This document shows positions 1 through 7,705 of a stretch of DNA of 64,000 nucleotides, piece after piece. This DNA is from Collibacillus ludicampi (lineage in GTDB: Bacteria > Bacillota > Bacilli > Tumebacillales > BOQE01). Made by a program: the position numbers and the translations under genes. The notes below the pieces were generated by a model that had not been told where the DNA came from, did not search any database, and worked only from the letters and a program-made list of their open reading frames with translations. The stretch is from contig NZ_BOQE01000001.1 in NCBI RefSeq assembly GCF_023705585.1, forward strand, positions 186,001-250,000, in the 5' to 3' direction. The stretch's first letter is position 1. Every line of letters starts with the position of its first letter.

Positions 1-926
1 TCGATCGCAGCCCTCAAACTGTCCAACCCTGGGGATGCGATCGGTCCAGGGGGAAGGCCGAAATGTTTATATGTGTTGTACGGACTGTCAATCTGCAAAT
101 CCTGAAGGGACAACTCATCTTTATGTCCCAGAACATATTGAACGGTTGCATCGACTTGTAACATCATCGGCGGCTGCGAATGCAACCGGTTATAAATCAC
201 ACCCGCGATCACCGGCCTTTCCTTCGGGACACGGGCTTCTCGCTCAACCAAAGAAGCGACTGTAACGACTTGAGGAATCGTCATTCCTCTTTTGCCAATT
301 TCCGCTCTCATCTCAGGTGTCAGACGGGTATCAAAATTTTTCAACATCAGTTCGATAATCTCATGTTCCGACGTTCCTTTATAGATTTCGTAAGTATCAG
401 GGAACAGATATCCTTCCAGACGATGCTTTACCCCCGCTGTTTTCGGGATTTCTTTGAGAAAAGGAACATCGAATGAGTCCGAATCCGCCACGCGAATAAA
501 TGTTTCTTTGTTCGCTAACCCCTTTTTCGCCAGCAGGTCAGCGATCTGCTCGAGGGTGAAACCTTCGGGAACGGTGAAACGAACCGTATTATCTTTGGCT
601 TCCCCTTTCGTCAGTATGTCGAGGATCCCATCGACACTCATGCCTTGTTTCATCTCGTACATACCGGCTTGCAATTTGCCGTAATCCCCTCGCATATACA
701 CCCACCAGCGAAACACAGCGGCGTTTTTGATCAAGCCTTTGTCTCGTAAAATATGGCTGATCGTATAAGTGGTGCTCCCTTTGGGAATTTCCAAGATGAT
801 CGTACGGTTGCCGGTATCAGGCGGCTGTAATTCACTTTTGATATATAGAATACCTCCCAGCAACAGCAATAAGAGAAAAATCGCGATCATAAGCCACTTT
901 TTCCGTATGATTAAGATTCTGTACAC
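1..926 (-). CDS. mltG: Endolytic murein transglycosylase MltG (3' end beyond window)
   Basis: Reading from a GTG at 926, preceded by AAGGAG eight bases upstream, gives about 308 residues that run off the left edge. An N-terminal membrane anchor (roughly residues 8-25) is followed by a LysM-like region and the YceG/MltG catalytic domain; the family signature VEREA, then PKERPVIAGVIYNRL, and later DSPYNTY are all visible. MltG cleaves nascent glycan strands at the outer face of the membrane and so sets peptidoglycan chain length. The gene is last in a run with yrzB, ruvX and ireB, the same order as yrrL-yrzB-yrrK-yrzL of B. subtilis. Family assignment is secure; only the C-terminal few dozen residues are missing. 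Confidence 0.95.
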   Translation of the reverse strand, partial: MYRILIIRKKWLMIAIFLLLLLLGGILYIKSELQPPDTGNRTIILEIPKGSTTYTISHILRDKGLIKNAAVFRWWVYMRGDYGKLQAGMYEMKQGMSVDGILDILTKGEAKDNTVRFTVPEGFTLEQIADLLAKKGLANKETFIRVADSDSFDVPFLKEIPKTAGVKHRLEGYLFPDTYEIYKGTSEHEIIELMLKNFDTRLTPEMRAEIGKRGMTIPQVVTVASLVEREARVPKERPVIAGVIYNRLHSQPPMMLQVDATVQYVLGHKDELSLQDLQIDSPYNTYKHFGLPPGPIASPGLDSLRAAI

Positions 927-1056
927 TTCCACAACTCCTTGCTTATTTCGACAATGATTCCCCTCCATTATACAGAAAAAGCGATTTTTCGACAGTCATT
1001 GTTTATCGAGATAAAAAATGCAGACCAGCTGCTGCGGTCTGCGGATAGAAATGGGT

Positions 1057-1326
1057 TTATTCTTCATATTCCTCAAACAGAAGTGTGTCGTACACTTCCG
1101 CCACCCGATCCCACTCCTCATCATCCTCGATGTTCACGAGAATCGGATTCCCTTCCTCATCTTCCTCTACTCGCAAGATGATCGCTTCTTCCTCCTGCAT
1201 ATCTGTGGGTTGCAAGATGGCATACGTTTTCTCTTCGACTTCAAGCACTTCAAGCACTTCGAATTCGTGTTCGCCGCCTTCTTCATCTGTCAGCACGATG
1301 ATATTTTGAGCCTCCAATTCGCTCAT
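1057..1326 (-). CDS. yrzB: DUF1292 family protein YrzB
   Basis: An 89-residue, very acidic protein that contains the pattern typical of DUF1292 (a Glu/Asp-rich start with DEEGGEHEFEVLE, then YAILQP). The family is conserved in Bacillota between ruvX and mltG and has no firmly known biochemical role. It starts 15 bases downstream of the ruvX stop and is very probably cotranscribed with it. No signal peptide or membrane segment is present, so it should be cytosolic. Confidence 0.9.
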   Translation of the reverse strand: MSELEAQNIIVLTDEEGGEHEFEVLEVLEVEEKTYAILQPTDMQEEEAIILRVEEDEEGNPILVNIEDDEEWDRVAEVYDTLLFEEYEE

Positions 1327-1341
1327 GAGTACACCTACTCT

Positions 1342-1752
1342 CTATTTTTTAGAATCAAGGTAACTTTGTAAAATGATGGCCGCCGCCATCTTATCTTTCA
1401 CTTGTTTTCGCTTCTTGCGGCTTACATCGGCTGAAATCAACGCGCGCTCCGCAGCTACGGTGGACAATCGTTCATCCCATAATATCACCGGCAGCCCAAA
1501 TTTTTTCTTTAGTATCTCAGCGAACGCCATCGATAATTCACCGCGCGGACCGATCGTCCCATTCATGTTCTTGGGCATACCCACTACAATCGTCTCTACA
1601 TGATATTGTTCGATGAGTTGTCCAATTCGCTCGATATCAGCATCGTCCTTCTTTTTCTGAATCACTTCCAATCCCTGGGCTGTCCATCCAAACTCATCGC
1701 TGATCGCTACTCCAATGCGGACGTCCCCATAATCCAATCCCAGTATTCGCAT
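1342..1752 (-). CDS. ruvX: Holliday junction resolvase-like RuvX (YqgF/YrrK)
   Basis: The 136-residue protein opens with [16 protein letters not shown], the RNase H-like first strand carrying the catalytic Asp of the YqgF family, and has the conserved DERLST segment near residue 95. Family members are nucleases implicated in processing 16S rRNA 5' ends and in Holliday-junction resolution; which role holds here cannot be told. Length matches the family. It starts 5 bases after the ireB stop, consistent with one operon. Confidence 0.95.
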   Translation of the reverse strand: MRILGLDYGDVRIGVAISDEFGWTAQGLEVIQKKKDDADIERIGQLIEQYHVETIVVGMPKNMNGTIGPRGELSMAFAEILKKKFGLPVILWDERLSTVAAERALISADVSRKKRKQVKDKMAAAIILQSYLDSKK

Positions 1753-1757
1753 GAATC

Positions 1758-2024
1758 TTATACCCTTGATGCAAGATAGTAGCGAACGAGCTCTTCGATT
1801 AAATCATCCCGCTCTACCCGACGGATCAGATTGCGCGCATCGTTATAGCTGGTGATGTATGCGGGGTCGCCGGAGATCAAGTAACCGACAAGTTGGTTGA
1901 TCGGATTGTAGCCTTTGACTTTAAGCGCTTCATACGCGACGAGAAGAGCCCGTTCCGCTTCATTTGCCTCTTCCTCTTCATGTTTCACGTTAAATTTCAT
2001 GGTTTTATCTAAATGCGAGTTCAT
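1758..2024 (-). CDS. ireB: IreB family regulatory phosphoprotein (UPF0297, YrzL)
   Basis: The open frame extends upstream, but the family start is the ATG at 2024 ([12 protein letters not shown]), which gives 88 residues, the usual length; the preceding residues are not family-like. Conserved elements are DKTMKFN at the start (threonines phosphorylated by PASTA kinases in Enterococcus) and [20 protein letters not shown] in the middle. IreB modulates cephalosporin resistance through the IreK kinase pathway in enterococci; in Bacilli its role is less clear. In B. subtilis alaS lies just upstream of this gene; here alaS is absent and the AI-2E permease gene is adjacent. Confidence 0.93.
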   Translation of the reverse strand: MNSHLDKTMKFNVKHEEEEANEAERALLVAYEALKVKGYNPINQLVGYLISGDPAYITSYNDARNLIRRVERDDLIEELVRYYLASRV

Positions 2025-2129
2025 CCATCCACACCCCATTTCTAGTTTACTCTCTGTTTTAGAAGAATTCTTCTTCCAAAGGTAAAATCCTCTTTTCTGT
2101 CTCGTTTTTCCTTTCATCGGTTTTCACTT

Positions 2130-3194
2130 TTATTTGCGCACATAGTGGAGAATCACATGCTGCAAAATCACTTTGACCACAGCAACGAACGGTACAGCAA
2201 GGATAAGTCCCATCACTCCGCCGATCTCACCTCCGAACAGGAGTGAGAGAATGATGAGAAGCGGATGCAAGTTAAGGCTTCTGCCTACGATCTGTGGAGA
2301 GATGATATTGCCTTCCAATTGCTGTACGATCATGTTGATCACCAAGACTTTAATCACCATAGCCGGGGTAACGGTTAATGCCAGGATCAGCGCAGGAGCA
2401 AGACCTATAAATGGACCTACGTACGGAATGATATTGGTGACCGCGACGATCATGGCCAGCATCAGAGGATATGGCATGCCGATGATCAGATATCCCGCAT
2501 AGACAAGCAGACCCACAGCAAGCATGACCAGAAGCTGACCACGAATATAATTCCCCAGCGCATCATCGATCGATTTTAACAATTGGATCGATTCCCTGCG
2601 ATAACGTACAGGTAAGAGAGCGATCACGGTCTTCTCCATGATCTTCAAATCTTTTAACATGTAAAAAACGAGAAAAGGGACGACGAACGCGATCAGGACT
2701 TGTTCGACCGATTTTCCCAACATGGATAAAAAATTTCCGGTAGCCTCGGTGATGGCCCGCTGCAAGGAATCCAGGTTGTTTTCAACAGCAATGCGTACGG
2801 CAGGCGGAAGGCTTCTAGTTCCATCCGCTAATTGATCAAGCCAACGATCCACGCGTTGAATCAACTCGGGAAGCGATTCGACAAAATCTTTCACTTGTTC
2901 GATGAAACGGGGCAATGTATTGACGAGAACGACCGTGACACCCGCAAAAAAAATCACATAGATAATGAGGATACTGGCACCGCGAGGTACGCCTCTTTTC
3001 ACAAGCTTGGTCACTATCGGGTTCAACATGTATGAAATAATCATAGCGATCAGGAATGGGGTGAGCACGACTTTCAACAATGTCCATAAATGTGAGAACA
3101 TTGATTGCATCTGGGTTAACAGAAACAGGCTTCCCAGGATGACAAGTACTAAGAGGGCGTAATCGAGTGCTGTTTTTCGTGGATGTTGACTCAT
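2130..3194 (-). CDS. AI-2E family transporter (YrrI-like)
   Basis: A polytopic membrane protein of 354 residues. I take the ATG at 3194 (MSQHPRK), because AGGAGGGGG lies six bases upstream; the longer frame begins at 3215. Hydrophobic segments occur near residues 10-30, 32-55, 60-85, 150-175, 205-280 and 300-345, with the conserved PxxxGPxIG-type stretch (NIIPYVGPFIGLAPA) of the AI-2E/PerM family. Members are proposed exporters of small signals or Na+(Li+)/H+ antiporters; the substrate cannot be told. Synteny matches yrrI of B. subtilis. Confidence 0.88.
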   Translation of the reverse strand: MSQHPRKTALDYALLVLVILGSLFLLTQMQSMFSHLWTLLKVVLTPFLIAMIISYMLNPIVTKLVKRGVPRGASILIIYVIFFAGVTVVLVNTLPRFIEQVKDFVESLPELIQRVDRWLDQLADGTRSLPPAVRIAVENNLDSLQRAITEATGNFLSMLGKSVEQVLIAFVVPFLVFYMLKDLKIMEKTVIALLPVRYRRESIQLLKSIDDALGNYIRGQLLVMLAVGLLVYAGYLIIGMPYPLMLAMIVAVTNIIPYVGPFIGLAPALILALTVTPAMVIKVLVINMIVQQLEGNIISPQIVGRSLNLHPLLIILSLLFGGEIGGVMGLILAVPFVAVVKVILQHVILHYVRK

Positions 3195-3265
3195 TGAGAG
3201 CCCCCTCCTGTCCATGCTTCTGATCCTAGGATATGCGATTTTCCGGGTTGGTATGAAAAGCTTGC

Positions 3266-3845
3266 CTATCTTGAAAACTAGTGCTTGGGTGGGTGTATCA
3301 CTTTGCGCTTGGGTTCGATGATGGTCGTCCCGCTGGGATTCTTTACAGAGGTTGCGGAACGACCTTCAACTCACCTCTGCGCCGCAAAGCGATACAACCC
3401 ACCCAAAAGATACTCCGTTGCATTAGGCAGCTTAAATCTCTCTTCCCGCACAAGAAACTTTTCATCCTCTGATGGTGCCGCTTGCGGCATGGAGGGCTAT
3501 CTTGAAAATGAGTGCTTGGGTTCTTTGAGGCATATGCTTTACGTTCGTTCTTCGTGGAGATCGTCATTGCGGGCATATGCTTTGCGCTCATGCTCCGTGA
3601 AGGTCGTCTCGCATGGAATCATCATCAAATGTTGCGAGACGACCTCCAAAGTCGCTGTTTCACGCCAAGCATATGCCCTCTTAACAGCTTAAAGGAAGCG
3701 CAACGACCTTCAACTCACCTCTGCGCTGCAAAGCGATACCATCCACCCAAAAGCCACTCTGTTGCTTATGGCAACTTTATATTTCTCTTCCCGCACAAGA
3801 ATCTTTTCATCCTCTGATGGTGCCGCTTGCAACATAGTGGGCTAC
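3266..3845 (+). repeat. Modular palindromic repeat, two head-to-tail copies
   Basis: Two abutting copies (about 3266-3496 and 3497-3845), each beginning CTATCTTGAAAA and ending in a tail GATGGTGCCGCTTGC. The outer arms are inverted: a left arm GGGTGGGTGTATCACTTTGC matches, on the other strand, the right arm AAGCGATACAACCCACCC. The second copy adds inner arms, GGCATATGCTTTGCGC and CCAAGCATATGCC, and a central GCGAGACGACCTCC stem. The open frames it contains are repeat shadows. It separates the YrrI-like gene from mqnP. No transposase is nearby. Confidence 0.85.
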
Positions 3846-3922
3846 CTTCTTAGAAACCAGAGCGTGTCGCCGCAAAAGATGATCTCGCGAAAAAAACGTA
3901 TCTCCAGAGGCAATAATTTACG

Positions 3923-4792
3923 CTACCAGAGACGCATAGAAATATCCGTTAGGGTAAAGAGAAACGCGACCGAAGCGATCACACTGTTTACCGTGAAGAA
4001 AGCGGTGTGGATCTGCGACATGTCTTTGGGTGAAACGAGACGATGTTCGATGATCAAGAGAAAAGCCACGATCGCAACGCCGATCTCATAGATCGCTCCC
4101 AATTTCAGAAAGAATGGAAGAATGGCGAAAAGTAATACGGTTGCGAAATGTAAAAACCGGGAGATATGCAGTCCATTTTTGATACCGAAAGCAGCAGGGA
4201 TGGAATATATCCCTTCTTTCCTGTCGAAATCCACGTCCATACACGCGTAGATAATATCGAATCCGGCGATCCAAACGGCGACCGCGGCAGCAAGTACGAT
4301 CCCTGGGAGATCAAATCTTCCCGTGACAGCAATCCATGCCCCGAGCGGCGCCAACGCATCCGCAATGCCAAGTACGAGATGGCATAGCCACGTGAATCGT
4401 TTACAATAGGGGTAAACGACGAGCACGACGACGGCGACAGGCATGAGATAAAAACAAAGCGGATTGAGCATCCATGCGGAAATTCCCAATAATAAAAAAG
4501 ATAAGATGATGAAGACAGTCGTTTCCTTTATGGATATTAACCCGCGAGGCAATTCTCGATTGGCGGTACGCGGGTTTTTCGCATCGATGGAACGGTCGAT
4601 CAATCGATTCAATGCCATCGCTGCACTTCGCGCTCCTACCATGGCTAAAGTAATCCAAAATACGGTCATCCATCCCGGCATTTTCCCGGTCGTGTAATAA
4701 CTGGCTAGAATCATGCCGATATAGGCGTAAGGAAGCGCAAATATCGTGTGTTCAAATTTTATCATCTCCAAAAAGAGACGTATCTTACTCAT
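3923..4792 (-). CDS. mqnP: UbiA-family prenyltransferase, MqnP-like
   Basis: The 289-residue protein (ATG at 4792, GGGGG seven bases upstream) has eight to nine membrane segments and both Asp-rich UbiA motifs: NRLIDRSIDAKNPRT near residue 60 and DVDFDRKEGIYSIPA near residue 190, which bind Mg-prenyl diphosphate. UbiA-type sequences of this kind in non-proteobacterial spore formers are usually MqnP of the futalosine menaquinone pathway, which prenylates 1,4-dihydroxy-6-naphthoate; 4-hydroxybenzoate prenyltransferase is the alternative and is inferred less likely for a Bacillota. It stands alone between repeats and a zinc-ribbon gene. Its ribosome site is the 3' arm of an upstream terminator hairpin. 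Confidence 0.82.
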   Translation of the reverse strand: MSKIRLFLEMIKFEHTIFALPYAYIGMILASYYTTGKMPGWMTVFWITLAMVGARSAAMALNRLIDRSIDAKNPRTANRELPRGLISIKETTVFIILSFLLLGISAWMLNPLCFYLMPVAVVVLVVYPYCKRFTWLCHLVLGIADALAPLGAWIAVTGRFDLPGIVLAAAVAVWIAGFDIIYACMDVDFDRKEGIYSIPAAFGIKNGLHISRFLHFATVLLFAILPFFLKLGAIYEIGVAIVAFLLIIEHRLVSPKDMSQIHTAFFTVNSVIASVAFLFTLTDISMRLW

Positions 4793-4846
4793 AAAAAAAC
4801 CCCCATGATTGTAGTTGTTCATACTTCATTACAACGATCATGAGGG
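4793..4846 (-). terminator. Terminator overlapping the mqnP ribosome site
   Basis: On the minus strand the stem pairs CCCTCATGA and TTGTA with TACAA and TCATGGGGG, followed by seven T residues. It lies just after the zinc-ribbon gene stop (4865). The GGGGG of its 3' arm is also the only ribosome site for mqnP, whose ATG follows the T run directly, so folding would mask that site. Confidence 0.75.
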
Positions 4847-4864
4847 AATCTGTCAACTAGAAAT

Positions 4865-5062
4865 CTACGTTCCATACGTTATGCTAGACTCTCCAAATTG
4901 TCCGTCGGAATCGAATGCCACGAGAGAGCCGTCTTCTTCTACCTGATACATTCTCACCTCTTCGCCCAAGATGCTGAATTCCAGGAAACATCCCCAACAG
5001 TAGTATTGGTTCGTTCCGATTTTCCCGATGTCCCGGCATTTGCAATTTGGACAACACAACAT
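4865..5062 (-). CDS. Small zinc-ribbon protein
   Basis: A 65-residue protein with two Cys pairs, CPNCKCRD near residue 4 and YYCWGC near residue 21, spaced as a zinc ribbon, followed by a short acidic tail. An AGGAGG eight bases before the ATG supports the start. Similar small proteins with a C-x2-C...C-x2-C head and a YQVEEDG tail occur in Bacilli without known function; I infer a nucleic-acid or protein-binding role only from the ribbon. The 5' leader abuts the repeat element at 5075. Confidence 0.7.
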   Translation of the reverse strand: MLCCPNCKCRDIGKIGTNQYYCWGCFLEFSILGEEVRMYQVEEDGSLVAFDSDGQFGESSITYGT

Positions 5063-5074
5063 ATGCGGATCCTC

Positions 5075-5412
5075 CTATCTTGAAAAAAGTGTAGTTTGGT
5101 CGGCGTATGCTTTGCGTTCGCGCTCCGTGGAGGTCGTTTCAGCGGGTATATGCATTGCGCTTATGCTCCGTGAAGGTCGTCATTGCGGGCATATGCTTGG
5201 CGTTCATGCTCCGTGGAGGTCGTCTCGCTTGGAAAATGTTTAGTTGTTGCGAAACGACCTCCAAAGTCGCTATTTCACGCCAAGCATATGCCCCTTTAAC
5301 GTTCCAAAGGAAGCGAGACAACCTCCAAAGTCGCTGTCTCACGCAAAGCATTACGCCCACTCGAAGACACTTTTCATCATCTGATGGCGCCGCTTGCGGC
5401 ATGGGGGACTTC
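5075..5412 (+). repeat. Modular palindromic repeat, long copy
   Basis: Starts CTATCTTGAAAA right beside the ribosome site of the zinc-ribbon gene. The left arm holds three tandem units of about 44 bp built on GCATATGC-TTGCG...CTCCGTGGAGGTCGT; the right arm holds two inverted units built on GACGACCTCCAAAGTCGCT...CAAAGCAT. The tail is GATGGCGCCGCTTGCGGC. The central stem is GCGAAACGACCTCC with an 18-20 base loop. The unit number differs from other copies, pointing to unit gain and loss. Confidence 0.85.
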
Positions 5413-5511
5413 TTTGAAAATGAGTGTTATTTTGAAAAAGAGTGCTAGGGTGGATGTATCGCTTTGCGCTTGGGTTCGATGAAGGTCGTCATTGCAGGCA
5501 TATGCTTTGCA
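5413..5511 (+). repeat. Truncated modular repeat (left arm only)
   Basis: Begins TTTGAAAATGAGTG directly after the previous copy and again TTTTGAAAAAGAGTGC, then runs GGGTGGATGTATCGCTTTGC and one inner unit, stopping at GCATATGCTTTGCAC where the stop codon of the PRC-barrel gene begins. The right arm and tail are absent. Confidence 0.75.
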
Positions 5512-6003
5512 CTAGATTCCTTCCAAAGCGACACCATTCTTGACAAGTATCGCCTCACCGATTTCCAGGGTCGCTTCAAAGGGAACACGCCTGCGTCCAT
5601 GCAACAAATCGCCGATCAGTCCGTCGGAAGCTTCGTACCCTACTATTTTGTCCGAATCGCTCGCAACGTAAACATCTACCACTGTACCCAAATTGAATCC
5701 ATCTTCTCGAACCATTTGCTTTCCGACAAACCGCGTCTCGGTCCCCATTAAACAGCGATATCGACCGAGGTTTTCGATGACTTTGATTCGTTCGGGACTC
5801 TCTATGGTCACAGCGTCAGGTCCAAGACTATGAATGTCGGTAAGCAGAATCGCCCGTGAATGGAAGAGAAGTCCCCCCCGCTCCAAAATCAAAGCGAACG
5901 CGTAATCATCATGGGCAAATAACACATCCGTCACTTTGCCGATCGTGGTTCCGGTCTTCAGGTCGATGACAGGAAGGCCAATCCAATCACTCGTTCTTCT
6001 CAT
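5512..6003 (-). CDS. PRC-barrel domain protein (YrrD-like)
   Basis: The 163-residue frame from ATG 6003 (GAGGTG five bases upstream) contains two PRC-barrel units: residues about 1-70 (GLPVIDLKTGTTIGKVTDVL) and about 85-155 (GFNLGTVVDVYV). PRC barrels occur in RimM and photosystem subunits and bind RNA or protein partners; the specific role here is unknown. In B. subtilis yrrD, also PRC-barrel, sits near yrvO and trmU, which supports orthology. The gene's 3' end touches a truncated repeat at 5511. Confidence 0.8.
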   Translation of the reverse strand: MRRTSDWIGLPVIDLKTGTTIGKVTDVLFAHDDYAFALILERGGLLFHSRAILLTDIHSLGPDAVTIESPERIKVIENLGRYRCLMGTETRFVGKQMVREDGFNLGTVVDVYVASDSDKIVGYEASDGLIGDLLHGRRRVPFEATLEIGEAILVKNGVALEGI

Positions 6004-6014
6004 ACTTTTCACCT

Positions 6015-6046
6015 CAAAAAAAACGTACCCAAGATCGGGTACGTTT
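6015..6046 (-). terminator. Intrinsic terminator after cysteine desulfurase
   Basis: On the minus strand AAACGTACCC pairs with GGGTACGTTT around a short loop, followed by a run of T. It lies 24 bases past the desulfurase stop and just before the PRC-barrel ribosome site. Confidence 0.85.
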
Positions 6047-6069
6047 CATACACAAATGGGTTCGATCTT

Positions 6070-7206
6070 TTATTTACGCAAGCGGTTTATGATCTCCACC
6101 GTTTTCCTGGCTGCTTCCGTCACTTCTTCGAGCGTATTTTGTTCAGAAAAGCTGAAACGGATGGACGATCGCACGATCTTCGGATCGATTCCCATCGCCA
6201 ACAACACGTGGGAAGGCTCTAATGAGCCAGCCGTGCAAGCGGAACCGCTGGAAGCGGCGACCCCTTGCAAATCAAGATTCATCAGCGTAATGTCCGCCGG
6301 AACACCTGGAAAAGCGACCGATAATATCGATGGAATGGAACAATCTGGTGTATGTATAATGATCTCTTGAATTCCCTCTCTCAAGATAGCAATCATTCGT
6401 TCGCGCAGCATTTGGAGATGTTGAGCAGTCCGGTTCTGATTTTCTTTTATTCTTTCCATCGCGACACCAAGACCGACAATTGCAGCCAAATTCTCCGTCC
6501 CCGCCCTGCGGTTCCTTTCCTGCGATCCACCCCGTAGCAGAGGAGTCCATTTCGCAGTGCGGGATACATACAAAGCGCCTACCCCTTTCGGTCCGTGCAA
6601 CTTGTGCCCGGAAAGAGAGAGTAAGGTAAATCCTTCTTTTTTCACATCGATGGGGAGTACCGGAACCGCTTGCACGGCATCTGTATGAAAAGCAATTTCT
6701 CTCTCCTGACAGATCTCAGCGATTGTATCGACAGGTTGAATCGCTCCGGTTTCGTTATTGGCATACATGACGGATACGAGCACAGTATCCTCCCTGATCG
6801 CCTCGATCACGCGTTCGACGCTTACGATTCCATCCTTCTCCGGTGCCACATATGTAACAGTACAGCCCATTTCCTCAAGAAATTCACATGTGTGCAGAAT
6901 CGCATGATGTTCGATTGCCGTCGTTACAATATGTTTGCCGCGATCTCGATTGGCTAGGACGGTACCGATTAAGGCTGAATTATCCGCCTCCGTTCCCCCG
7001 CTCGTGAAAACGATCTCTGCAGGTTCCGCTCCGATGGCGTGCGCCACTTGCTCGCGCGCCTTTTCTATCGCCTGTTTTGCCAAACGGCCGTAACGGTGAA
7101 TACTCGAGGGATTTCCAAACGTTTGAGACAAGAAAGGTTCCATCGCTTCTTGAACGCTCGGATGAACCGGTGTCGTCGCAGCATTGTCAAGATAGATGTT
7201 ACTCAT
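6070..7206 (-). CDS. Cysteine desulfurase (YrvO/IscS-like)
   Basis: From the ATG at 7206 (MSNIYLDNAATTP, with GAGAGGG upstream) the protein has 378 residues, normal for the NifS/IscS class V aminotransferase family. The PLP lysine is in SLSGHKLHGPKG and the persulfide cysteine in SSGSACTAGS. It releases sulfur from cysteine for tRNA thiolation and Fe-S assembly. It follows cymR and rarA as in B. subtilis rarA-cymR-yrvO, where YrvO delivers sulfur to MnmA; mnmA is not in this window. A terminator follows. Confidence 0.93.
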   Translation of the reverse strand: MSNIYLDNAATTPVHPSVQEAMEPFLSQTFGNPSSIHRYGRLAKQAIEKAREQVAHAIGAEPAEIVFTSGGTEADNSALIGTVLANRDRGKHIVTTAIEHHAILHTCEFLEEMGCTVTYVAPEKDGIVSVERVIEAIREDTVLVSVMYANNETGAIQPVDTIAEICQEREIAFHTDAVQAVPVLPIDVKKEGFTLLSLSGHKLHGPKGVGALYVSRTAKWTPLLRGGSQERNRRAGTENLAAIVGLGVAMERIKENQNRTAQHLQMLRERMIAILREGIQEIIIHTPDCSIPSILSVAFPGVPADITLMNLDLQGVAASSGSACTAGSLEPSHVLLAMGIDPKIVRSSIRFSFSEQNTLEEVTEAARKTVEIINRLRK

Positions 7207-7240
7207 GCCATATACCCTCTCTTTATAGCCCTTCAGGCCA

Positions 7241-7648
7241 TCAAATATAATACATATAGTTATCTCCCGCTTGTTTTTTCTTATCAACCAAATCTTGCAG
7301 GGTTGTTGAATCTAAAACCTCGTTTATCGCATCCCTTACCTTTTCCCACAAATCGCTCAGTTCTTCTTCGGGATTATCAACGATGGTGATCGGTCCCTCT
7401 AAAACCCGGATCACATCACCTACGGTAATTTCGTGCGGCTCTTTAAGCAACACATATCCTCCGTATGCCCCGCGAATACTTCGTACGAGCCCAGCATTCC
7501 GTAACGGGGCGATCAGCTGCTCTAAGTAATGTTCAGAGAGCCCCTGTCTCTCCGCTACCGATTTGAGAGAAATCGGTCCAATTCCGTGATGCATCGCCAA
7601 ATCCAACATCAGAGTAACACCATAACGTCCTTTCGTAGACAGTTTCAA
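7241..7648 (-). CDS. cymR: Rrf2-family repressor of cysteine metabolism CymR
   Basis: The best start is a TTG at 7648 (MKLSTKGRYG): AAGGAGG stands seven bases upstream, and the product aligns from its first residue with CymR. An ATG 21 bases earlier has no ribosome site. The 135-residue protein has the Rrf2 winged helix (SLKSVAERQGLSEHYLEQL) and lacks the Cys cluster of Fe-S sensing IscR, as expected for CymR, which acts with CysK to repress cysteine synthesis and uptake. It sits between rarA and the desulfurase. Confidence 0.9.
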   Translation of the reverse strand: MKLSTKGRYGVTLMLDLAMHHGIGPISLKSVAERQGLSEHYLEQLIAPLRNAGLVRSIRGAYGGYVLLKEPHEITVGDVIRVLEGPITIVDNPEEELSDLWEKVRDAINEVLDSTTLQDLVDKKKQAGDNYMYYI

Positions 7649-7705
7649 AAGAATTTCCTCCTTCTTCATAAATCATAATGCGATCCGTTTGTATATGCGA
7701 GTCGA

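Noticed and set aside
3285-3817. Many frames (for example peptides with ALRSCSVEVV or RAPWRSS) in the repeat regions
   Set aside because: They recur in every repeat copy in several frames and follow the repeat units; no ribosome sites. They are shadows of the palindromic element.
5075-5412. CRISPR array
   Set aside because: Units are about 44 bp, diverged, without unique spacers, and are inverted in the right arm; no cas genes in the window.
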